This document shows, one piece after another, positions 1 through 5,142 of a DNA stretch of 5,513 bases (its first letter is position 1; every line of letters starts with the position of its first letter). Location: positions 1 to 5,513 of the forward strand of contig JAFAMK010000211.1 of assembly GCA_019233415.1 (NCBI GenBank), in the 5' to 3' direction. The translations under genes and the position numbers were made by a program. The notes beneath the pieces were generated by a model, which was not told where the DNA came from, searched no databases, and saw only the letters and a list, made by a program, of their open reading frames with translations. This DNA is from Vulcanimicrobiota bacterium. Lineage in GTDB: Bacteria > Vulcanimicrobiota > Vulcanimicrobiia > Vulcanimicrobiales > Vulcanimicrobiaceae.

Positions 1-525
1 TACGCCCTGTGGGCCGGCGGCGTGCACCTGTGGCCGACGTTCTTTCTGCACGTCGCGCTCTTCCCGCTCAACATCGTGCGCCTGGGACAACTGCTGCGCG
101 AGCGCGCGATGATCGAGCGCGCGCTCGCGGTGAGCGAGGTTTCCCCCGCCTGGCTGACGCCGTTCATGGACCGCCGCCGGGTGCGGGCCGGCGACGTCCT
201 GTTCCGGCGCGGTGCCCCTGCGGACTGCCTGTATTTCCTCGCCGAAGGACGGCTCGTGCTCGAGGAGCTGGGGGTGCACCTGGAGCCGGGCGCCCTGCTC
301 GGCGAGATCGGTCTCTTCTCGCCGTCCGGAACGCGCACGCAAACGGCGCGCGCGCTCGACGACGCGGTCGTCTACGTGCTCAGCCGTCAGGAAGCGCTCG
401 CGCTCTACCGGACCGATCCCGCCTTCGGCATCTACCTCGTGCGGCTCATCACGAGCCGGCTCGTCGAGAACGCCGCGGCGACGGGGTCTCTTCCAGCGGC
501 GCAGCCGTCGTCGCCGGCACGGTAA
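1..525 (+). CDS. Cyclic nucleotide-binding domain protein with N-terminal membrane segment (5' partial)
   Basis: The reading frame is open from base 1 to the TAA at 523-525, giving 174 codons with the true start upstream of the window; the GTG at 22 is only the first start-like codon inside it. Residues 8-28 are hydrophobic (WPTFFLHVALFPLNIVRL), like the last membrane helix of bacterial proteins that join a short multi-helix membrane part to a cytoplasmic cNMP-binding domain. After a linker, residues about 60-160 form a cNMP-binding beta-roll: RAGDVLFRRG, the turn LYFLAEGRLVL, then a phosphate-binding-cassette-like segment GEIGLFSPSGTRTQTAR, followed by the C-terminal helices (YLVRLITSRLVEN). 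The cassette keeps Gly-Glu and an Arg that could contact the ligand phosphate, but it is not the textbook PRAAT form, so cAMP or cGMP binding is inferred. No DNA-binding helix-turn-helix follows, so it is not a CRP-type regulator. It may sense a cyclic nucleotide at the membrane; output unknown. The last 26 codons overlap the opposite-strand AI-2E gene. Confidence -1.
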   Translation, partial: YALWAGGVHLWPTFFLHVALFPLNIVRLGQLLRERAMIERALAVSEVSPAWLTPFMDRRRVRAGDVLFRRGAPADCLYFLAEGRLVLEELGVHLEPGALLGEIGLFSPSGTRTQTARALDDAVVYVLSRQEALALYRTDPAFGIYLVRLITSRLVENAAATGSLPAAQPSSPAR

Positions 526-1639
526 CCGCGCGCGCGGGAGCCGTCGGCAGCAGGTTCTCGCGCAGCACGCGGATCATCGCGGCGACCGGGACGGCGAGGA
601 ACGTGCCCGGCAGGCCGAACAGTTCGCTGAAGCCGAGGATCGAGATGACGATCCAGAACGGCGAAAGCCCGACGTTCTCTTTGAGCACGCGGGGCGCGAC
701 GAAGTTGCCGTCGATCTGGTGGATGACGATGATCAGCGCCCCGACGATCAGCGCGTTGGTGAAGCCGTGGTACGTCCACGCGAGCAGGAACGCGGGGACG
801 AACGCGATCAGCGCGCCCGCGTACGGGATGAAGTTGAGCGCGCCCGAGACGACGCCGATCAGCAGCGCGTACGGGACGTGCATCAGCAGCAGCATGATCG
901 TCAGCATCGCGCCGAGGATCGAGCCGTCGATCAGCTGGCCGCGGATGAACCCGCCGACGACCTGATCGAGATCGGCGATGATGCGCTCGGCCTTCGCCTG
1001 GTGTTTCGCCGGGACGAGCCCGAGGAAGCCGGCCTTGATGTTCTCGGCGTCGAGCAGCATGTACGCGGCGAGGACCGGAACGACGACGACCGTCGCCAGC
1101 ACCGAGAACGTCGAGAGGACGACGGTCAGCGTCTTCGACGCCGTGCCGAGCGCGTTGGTCTGCACCCACGTCCCGATCTGCGCGGGCAGCGTCGCCAAAT
1201 AGCCGCGCTCGTCGGTCGGCAGCCAGCGGAAGATCGCGTTGTTCGGGTCTTGCAGGACGCCGTTGTAGTGGCTGACCAGCGTCGGCACCGACTGCATCGC
1301 GGCCTGCGTGTCGGCGGTGAGCGGCGGGACGAGCAGCTGCAGCACGGCGGCGCCGACGACCGCGATTCCGACGTAGACGATCAGGATCGCGGCGACCAGC
1401 GGAAGCCGGTCGTTGAGCCGCCGCACCAGCGGGGAGATCATGTACGCGAAAAACAGCGCGCCGACGAAGAGCAGCGCCGTCGCTTTCACGCTGCCGAGGA
1501 ACTGCAGGAACCCGACGATCAGGTAGATCGCGACCGCGATCAGGGCGAGCGTCTTGAGCCAGAAGGTCACGCGGCGCTCGGCGCGCGAGATGGCGCGGCG
1601 CGGGCGCGGAACGTCGGGCGGTCGGGCCGGCTGGTTCAC
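449..1639 (-). CDS. AI-2E family transporter (PerM/UPF0118-type membrane protein)
   Basis: A 396-residue integral membrane protein of the AI-2E transporter (PerM) family, whose usual length is about 340-400. Members have been linked to export of autoinducer-2 or other small molecules and to Na+/H+ antiport; the substrate here cannot be told. Hydrophobic helices lie at about 28-48, 52-68 and 80-103. A long less hydrophobic loop follows (about 104-165), then further helices. Family hallmarks are the segment DQVVGGFIRGQLIDGSILG, the IPYAGALIAFVP motif at 271-282, and at 309-359 IDGNFVAPRV, NVGLSPFW and ELFGLPGTFLAVP. The last 37 residues are Pro/Ala/Arg-rich, probably a disordered cytoplasmic tail. 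I chose the GTG at 1639-1637 because a purine-rich Shine-Dalgarno site precedes it. The open frame continues upstream to about 1900, but that part is Arg/Ser-rich, resembles nothing in the family, and runs antisense to the BMP gene. The stop TGA is at 451-449, inside the convergent cNMP-domain gene. Confidence -1.
   Translation of the reverse strand: MNQPARPPDVPRPRRAISRAERRVTFWLKTLALIAVAIYLIVGFLQFLGSVKATALLFVGALFFAYMISPLVRRLNDRLPLVAAILIVYVGIAVVGAAVLQLLVPPLTADTQAAMQSVPTLVSHYNGVLQDPNNAIFRWLPTDERGYLATLPAQIGTWVQTNALGTASKTLTVVLSTFSVLATVVVVPVLAAYMLLDAENIKAGFLGLVPAKHQAKAERIIADLDQVVGGFIRGQLIDGSILGAMLTIMLLLMHVPYALLIGVVSGALNFIPYAGALIAFVPAFLLAWTYHGFTNALIVGALIIVIHQIDGNFVAPRVLKENVGLSPFWIVISILGFSELFGLPGTFLAVPVAAMIRVLRENLLPTAPARAVTVPATTAAPLEETPSPRRSRRAGS
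513..548 (+). terminator. Possible stem-loop around the stop codon of the cNMP-domain gene
   Basis: An interrupted inverted repeat is readable directly. GCCG 513-516 pairs with CGGC 545-548, ACGG 519-522 with CCGT 541-544, and CCG 526-528 with CGG 535-537 across a CGCGCG apex. There is a two-base bulge (517-518) and a TAA/GAG internal loop (523-525/538-540). It sits exactly at the end of the + strand gene, but it has no T-run after it, so it is not a classical intrinsic terminator. It also lies within AI-2E coding sequence on the other strand, and in DNA this GC-rich such pairings arise by chance. Confidence -1.
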
Positions 1640-1645
1640 GCGCCG

Positions 1646-1655
1646 TCTCTTCCTC
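1646..1655 (-). promoter_or_regulatory. Ribosome-binding site deciding the AI-2E GTG start
   Basis: On the minus strand the sequence reads GAGGAAGAGA, then 6 bases, then GTG at 1639. The GAGGA core is 11 bases from the start codon and the AAGAG part is closer. This purine run in a GC-rich region is the reason for taking GTG 1639 as the start. Confidence -1.
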
Positions 1656-1687
1656 GCGCCCGAGAGGCCGCCCCGCACCGACGTCGT

Positions 1688-1692
1688 AGAGG
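1688..1692 (+). promoter_or_regulatory. Ribosome-binding site for the BMP lipoprotein gene
   Basis: AGAGG followed by a 5-base spacer and ATG at 1698. It supports the internal ATG that begins a signal peptide, rather than the upstream ATG at 1554, which would put 48 Arg-rich residues before the signal peptide and overlap the AI-2E gene. Confidence -1.
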
Positions 1693-1697
1693 CCCCG

Positions 1698-2723
1698 ATG
1701 GTCTTCCGCCGGGGTGCGCACCTTGCACTCGCGCTGGTCGTGCTGTGCGCCCTCGCGCCGGGCTGCGCCCGCCGGCAGCTCCCGCCCGGAACGGTTCGGA
1801 TCGGGATGGTGACCGACGTCGGGGGCCTCGGGGACCGCTCGTTCAACGACTCCGCATACGCCGGGCTGCAGCGCGCGAAGAGCGACCTGCACGTCGACAC
1901 GACGGTCCTGCAGTCGCGCTCGGCCGCCGACTACCAGATCAACATGACGGTTCTCGCGAACAAAGAGTTCGACGAGATCTTCGCGATCGGGTTCCTCATG
2001 GCGCGCGACGTGCAGGAGGTCGCGGAGCGCTTTCCCGAGCGGCACTTCTCGATCATCGACGCGGTCGTCGACGAGCCGAACGTGACCGCCGTGACCTTCA
2101 AAGAAGAAGAGGGCTCGTTCCTGGCCGGCGCGCTCGCCGGAATGACGACGAAGACGAAGTCGATCGCGTTTCTGGGTGGGATCGACATTCCGCTGCTGCG
2201 CAAGTTCGAGGCCGGCTTCACGGCCGGCGCGCACGAGATCGACCCCTCGATCAAGGTGCAGGCGAAGTACATCGGCTCGTTCGACGACGTCGCGTCGGGG
2301 AAAGAGCTGGCCGGCGTGCTCTACGACCAGGGCGCCGACATCGTCTACGCCGCGGCCGGAAAAGGCGGGCTCGGGGCGATCGATCAGGTCAAGACGCGCT
2401 CCGGCGCATACGTGATCGGCGTCGATTCGGACCAGGACGGGCTCGCACCCGGCAAGATTCTGACCAGCATGGTCAAGCGCGTCGACGCCGGCGTCTTCCG
2501 CGTCAGTCAGGCCGTCGCCGCGCACAAGCCGCGGCCGGTGCACCTGACGCTCGGCCTGAAGGAAGGCGGCGTCGGGCTGACCGACTTCAAGTACACACGA
2601 GGGGTCGTGACCGACCAAAAGATCGCGGTGTTGAACAAGCTGCGTGCGCTGATCGTCGCGGGGACGATCGTCGTGCCGTCGTCGCGGGAGGAACTGGCAT
2701 CGTTCAAACGCGTTCCGCTCTGA
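1698..2723 (+). CDS. BMP family ABC transporter substrate-binding lipoprotein (PnrA/BmpA-type, probable nucleoside-binding)
   Basis: A 341-residue extracytoplasmic solute-binding protein of the Bmp family (PF02608), the family of Treponema PnrA and Borrelia BmpA, whose characterised importer-linked members bind purine nucleosides. Residues 1-23 form an export signal: charged start (FRR), hydrophobic core ALALVVLCAL, and Cys23 in APGC, the probable lipidated first residue of the mature protein. This lipobox is weak: Ala rather than Leu at -3 and Pro at -2. Family motifs follow in the expected order: TDVGGLGDRSFND (39-51), containing the Asp and Phe-Asn used for ligand contact in the family; FKEEEGSFLAG (134-144); GGIDIP (160-165); AAGKGGLGA (219-227); VIGVDSDQD (239-247); LTSMVKRVDAG (255-265). 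The domain looks complete, with no frameshift. It is first in a four-gene importer operon, and its stop lies inside the probable start of the ATPase gene. The exact ligand is inferred; other BMP proteins may bind different solutes, including autoinducer-like compounds. Confidence -1.
   Translation: MVFRRGAHLALALVVLCALAPGCARRQLPPGTVRIGMVTDVGGLGDRSFNDSAYAGLQRAKSDLHVDTTVLQSRSAADYQINMTVLANKEFDEIFAIGFLMARDVQEVAERFPERHFSIIDAVVDEPNVTAVTFKEEEGSFLAGALAGMTTKTKSIAFLGGIDIPLLRKFEAGFTAGAHEIDPSIKVQAKYIGSFDDVASGKELAGVLYDQGADIVYAAAGKGGLGAIDQVKTRSGAYVIGVDSDQDGLAPGKILTSMVKRVDAGVFRVSQAVAAHKPRPVHLTLGLKEGGVGLTDFKYTRGVVTDQKIAVLNKLRALIVAGTIVVPSSREELASFKRVPL
2687..2691 (+). promoter_or_regulatory. Strong Shine-Dalgarno site for the ATPase gene, inside the end of the BMP gene
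   Basis: A perfect GGAGG, extended to GGGAGGAA (2686-2693 approximately), ends 7 bases before ATC at 2699 in the ATPase frame. No ATG, GTG or TTG in that frame lies within normal distance. Its position fits the N-terminus expected from homologues and is the main evidence for ATC initiation. Confidence -1.
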
Positions 2724-4138
2724 CGCTGACGGGGATTCGCCGGCGCTTCGGCGCGGTGCAGGCCGTCGACGGCGTCGACCTCGAGCTGCATCCGGGCGAG
2801 ATCCATGCGCTGGTCGGCGAGAACGGCGCCGGCAAGTCGACGCTCGCCGCGATCGCGTACGGCGCGGTTCGCGCCGACGACGGCACGGTCGAAGCGGCCG
2901 GCGTCGTCGGGCTCGTCCATCAGCACTTCAAGCTGATCGAACGGCTGCGTGTGTGGGAGAACGTGCTGCTCAACCGCGAGCCGCGCCGCGGCTGGTCGAT
3001 CGACGTCGTCGCCGCCCGCGCGCGCGTGCGCGCGCTCTCCGAATCGTACGGGCTCGCCGTCGACCCGGACGCGATCGTCGAAACGCTTCCGGTCGGGATC
3101 AAACAGCGCGTCGAACTGCTGCGCGAACTGGACCGTGAGCCGAGCGTGTTGCTCCTCGACGAGCCGACCGCGGCCCTCGCGCCGAGCGAGATCGCGGCGT
3201 TCTTCACGACGGTGCAAGACCTCGCGCGGCGCGGGACCGCAGTGCTGGTCGTCACGCACAAGCTCGCCGAGGTGATCGCGTACTCGCAGCGCGTCACCGT
3301 GATGCGCGCGGGCCGCGTCGTCGCGCGCCACCTGACGGCGGAGACCAGCGCCGACGAGATCGCGCGCGAGATGGTCGGCGGCGACGTTCCCGCGCTCGCG
3401 GCGCGCGCTGCGACGAGCAATGCACCGCTGCTCGAGGTGCGCGGGCTCTCCGCGCAGTCCGGCACGAGCCTGTTGTCGGACGCGACGTTTTCGATCGGCG
3501 CGGGCGAGATCGTCGGCGTCGCGGGCATCGAGGGGAACGGCCAGTCCGCGCTCGCCGACGCGCTCGCCGGGATCGTTCCGTTCGAAGGCGCGATCGACTT
3601 CGGCGGCGCGCCGCTGCGCCCGTTCGACACGCCGGCCGACCGCCTGAAGCGCGGCATTCGCGTGATCCCGCAGGACCGCCGCCACGAGGCGCTCGTGCTC
3701 GACTGGAACGTGCGCGACAACGTCGCGCTCGGCCGCCAGCGCACGCTCCCGCGGCGCGACTTCGACGCGGCGGCGCGCGTGGTGATCGACCGCTTCGACG
3801 TGCGCCCGCCGGACCCGGACGCGATCGCCGGCGCGCTCTCGGGAGGGAACCAGCAGAAGATCGTCGTCGGCCGCACCCTCGCCGGCGACCCGAAGCTCGT
3901 CGTCGCGTACCAGCCGACGCGCGGGATCGACATCGGCGCCGCCGCGCTCGTGCAGTCGCGGCTGATCGAGGCGCGCAACGCAGGCGCCGGCGTGCTGCTG
4001 ATCTCGTTCGAGCTGGACGAAATCTTCGCGCTTGCCGACCGCGTGCTGGTGATCGCGAACGGCATCTTCGCCGGCGCGTTCGAACGCGCCGCGATCGACC
4101 GCGGCCGCATCGGCGCGCTGATGGCGGGGAACGCATGA
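2699..4138 (+). CDS. ABC transporter ATP-binding protein, two fused NBDs (BMP/nucleoside importer type; probable ATC start)
   Basis: The energy-coupling ATPase of the importer, about 479 residues with two tandem ATP-binding domains, as in NupO-, NupA- and sugar-type importers (usually about 500-520). NBD1 has RRFG (A-loop Phe17), Walker A GENGAGKST (40-48), Q-loop VHQHF (Gln75), signature-like LPVGIKQRVE (130-139), Walker B VLLLDEPT (150-157) and H-loop His187. NBD2 has an altered Walker A, GIEGNGQS (276-283, Lys to Gln), a good signature LSGGNQQK (380-387), an altered Walker B VVAYQPTRG (Asp/Glu to Tyr/Gln at 404-405) and Phe437 at the H-loop position. The dimer therefore has one consensus and one degenerate site, as is usual in this family. 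NBD1 is about 14 residues short between Walker A and the Q-loop. The start is uncertain: ATC 2699 behind GGAGG is my choice; CTG 2720 (CTGA overlap with the BMP stop) and GTG 2756 (which would delete RRFG) are alternatives. Family assignment is very secure. Confidence -1.
   Translation: MVQTRSALTLTGIRRRFGAVQAVDGVDLELHPGEIHALVGENGAGKSTLAAIAYGAVRADDGTVEAAGVVGLVHQHFKLIERLRVWENVLLNREPRRGWSIDVVAARARVRALSESYGLAVDPDAIVETLPVGIKQRVELLRELDREPSVLLLDEPTAALAPSEIAAFFTTVQDLARRGTAVLVVTHKLAEVIAYSQRVTVMRAGRVVARHLTAETSADEIAREMVGGDVPALAARAATSNAPLLEVRGLSAQSGTSLLSDATFSIGAGEIVGVAGIEGNGQSALADALAGIVPFEGAIDFGGAPLRPFDTPADRLKRGIRVIPQDRRHEALVLDWNVRDNVALGRQRTLPRRDFDAAARVVIDRFDVRPPDPDAIAGALSGGNQQKIVVGRTLAGDPKLVVAYQPTRGIDIGAAALVQSRLIEARNAGAGVLLISFELDEIFALADRVLVIANGIFAGAFERAAIDRGRIGALMAGNA
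4126..4130 (+). promoter_or_regulatory. Ribosome-binding site for permease 1
   Basis: GGGGA followed by four bases and ATG 4135, inside the last codons of the ATPase gene. It confirms the ATGA-overlap start. Confidence -1.
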
Positions 4139-5142
4139 ACCGCACCGCGCGCGACCTGCTGATCGTCGTCGTGCTCGTGTTCGGCGTCGGCTCGATCGCG
4201 ATGCTGCTCGCGCACGTCTCGCCGCTCGACGGGTTCGGCGCGCTCTTCGACGGCGCGTTCGGGACGCGCTCGGAGGTCGCCGAGACGCTGACGCAGGCGA
4301 CGAACCTGCTCTTCCCCGCACTTGGCGTCGCGATCGCGTTCCGGGCCGGGCTATTCAACATCGGCGCCGAGGGACAGCTCTTGCTGGGCGGATTCGCCGC
4401 CGGCTGGATCGGCGCGGAACTGCCGCTCCCCGGCTACGTCGCGATCCCGCTCGTGCTGCTCGCGGGCGCGCTCGCCGGCGGCGCGTGGGGCGCGATCCCC
4501 GGTTTCCTGCGCGCGCGGTTCGGCGCGAACGAAGTCATCGCAACGCTGATGCTCAACGTCGTCGCGACGCTGCTGGCGACGTACTTGGTGACCGGGCCGC
4601 TCCAGCAGGGTGGCGCGGGCGCCTCCGAAACCGGCGTGCTTCCGAAAGCGGCGCATTTGCCGGACCTGCTCCCTGGCTCGCACTTGACCTCGGCGTTCGG
4701 GCTCGCCCTCGTGCTGGCGTTCGTGCTGCGCTGGGTCTTGCAGCGCACGGTGTTCGGCTACGAATTGCGCGCGGCGGGGGACGCGCCCGAAGCGGCGCGG
4801 CGCGCGGGGATCGACCTCGGCCGAACCGCGCTCGTCGCGATGGCGCTCTCGGGCGCAGTCGCCGGACTCGGCGGCGCGACGATCGTTACGGGGGAGCTGC
4901 ACCGCTTCAACACGGGCCTGTCGCCAGGCTACGGTTTCATCGCGATCGCGGTCGCGCTGGTCGGGAACCTCGACCCGCTCTGGATCGTCGTCGCGTCGAT
5001 CGCGTTCGGGATGCTGCAGAGCGGCGGGATCGCGATGCAGGCCGAGGCCGGCGTCCCGCGCGAGGTCGTCTCGCTGGTGACGGGCCTGGTGATCCTCGCG
5101 CTCGCCGGCCGTCGCGTCGTCGCGAGCCGGAGGATCGCATGA
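4135..5142 (+). CDS. BMP-type ABC transporter permease 1 (nucleoside importer, NupP/NupB-like)
   Basis: A complete 335-residue inner-membrane permease of the branched-chain amino-acid/sugar/nucleoside type (PF02653), the larger of the two channel subunits. Helix 1 is about residues 8-27. A polar segment follows, then a largely hydrophobic body. The family hallmark FRAGLFNIGAEGQ lies at 69-81 and GANEVIATLMLN at 130-141. A cytoplasmic coupling-type loop, RAAGDAPEAARRAGI, starts at Arg212 and probably contacts the ATPase. It is followed by SGAVAGLGG and GYGFIAIAVALVGN (265-278). Length and motif order match full-length relatives, with no frameshift. The ATG overlaps the ATPase stop as ATGA, and the TGA overlaps the next start the same way, so the three proteins are probably translationally coupled. 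The substrate, most likely nucleosides, is inferred from the linked BMP protein and gene order. Confidence -1.
   Translation: MNRTARDLLIVVVLVFGVGSIAMLLAHVSPLDGFGALFDGAFGTRSEVAETLTQATNLLFPALGVAIAFRAGLFNIGAEGQLLLGGFAAGWIGAELPLPGYVAIPLVLLAGALAGGAWGAIPGFLRARFGANEVIATLMLNVVATLLATYLVTGPLQQGGAGASETGVLPKAAHLPDLLPGSHLTSAFGLALVLAFVLRWVLQRTVFGYELRAAGDAPEAARRAGIDLGRTALVAMALSGAVAGLGGATIVTGELHRFNTGLSPGYGFIAIAVALVGNLDPLWIVVASIAFGMLQSGGIAMQAEAGVPREVVSLVTGLVILALAGRRVVASRRIA
5129..5134 (+). promoter_or_regulatory. Ribosome-binding site for permease 2
   Basis: GGAGGA, then a four-base spacer and ATG 5139, within the end of permease 1. It fixes the start of the second permease at the ATGA overlap. Confidence -1.

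Larger units (their letters stand above)
1640..1697. promoter_or_regulatory. Divergent intergenic region between AI-2E gene and BMP operon
   Basis: These 58 bases separate the start of the leftward AI-2E gene from the start of the rightward importer operon, so both promoters should lie here or reach into the neighbouring 5' coding sequence. Both ribosome-binding sites fall within it. I see no convincing -35/-10 pair, no operator-like long inverted repeat, and too little room for a riboswitch. The 8-base palindrome CGACGTCG (1679-1686) occurs elsewhere in coding sequence (for example near 3002), so it is not convincing as an operator. Confidence -1.

Noticed and set aside
9..965. 318-codon plus-strand open frame
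   Set aside because: It is out of frame with the cNMP-domain gene and then antisense to AI-2E; composition is Arg/Ala/Ser-rich with no motif.
1679..1686. CGACGTCG palindrome as an operator in the intergenic region
   Set aside because: It is only eight bases and recurs in coding sequence, as expected from base composition.
1554..1697. Upstream ATG 1554 as start of the BMP gene
   Set aside because: It would add 48 Arg-rich residues before a clear signal peptide and overlap the AI-2E start. ATG 1698 has its own AGAGG site.
1640..1697. Purine or other riboswitch ahead of the importer operon
   Set aside because: The leader is too short and no aptamer-like conserved core is visible.
1640..1900. 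N-terminal extension of the AI-2E protein up to 1900
   Set aside because: The added part has no family similarity and is antisense to conserved BMP codons; GTG 1639 has a good ribosome-binding site.
432..2618. 728-codon minus-strand open frame
   Set aside because: It is an alternate frame over both the AI-2E gene and the antisense of the BMP gene, with biased Arg/Ala/Asp content and no recognisable domain.
212..2698. Open + frame continuing about 830 codons upstream of the ATPase gene
   Set aside because: The translation is Arg/Asp-rich, low in hydrophobic residues, and lies antisense to AI-2E and out of frame in BMP. Stop-poor shadow frames are expected at this GC content. It only means that no upstream stop helps to place the ATPase start.
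3524..3920. Altered Walker A and Walker B in NBD2 as evidence of a decayed gene
   Set aside because: The GNGQ and QPTRG forms are normal for the second domain of this importer family; the frame is intact.
2507..4361. Several long minus-strand open frames opposite the ATPase gene
   Set aside because: The plus-strand frame carries every ABC ATPase motif in order; the antisense frames are Arg/Ser/Ala-rich shadows.
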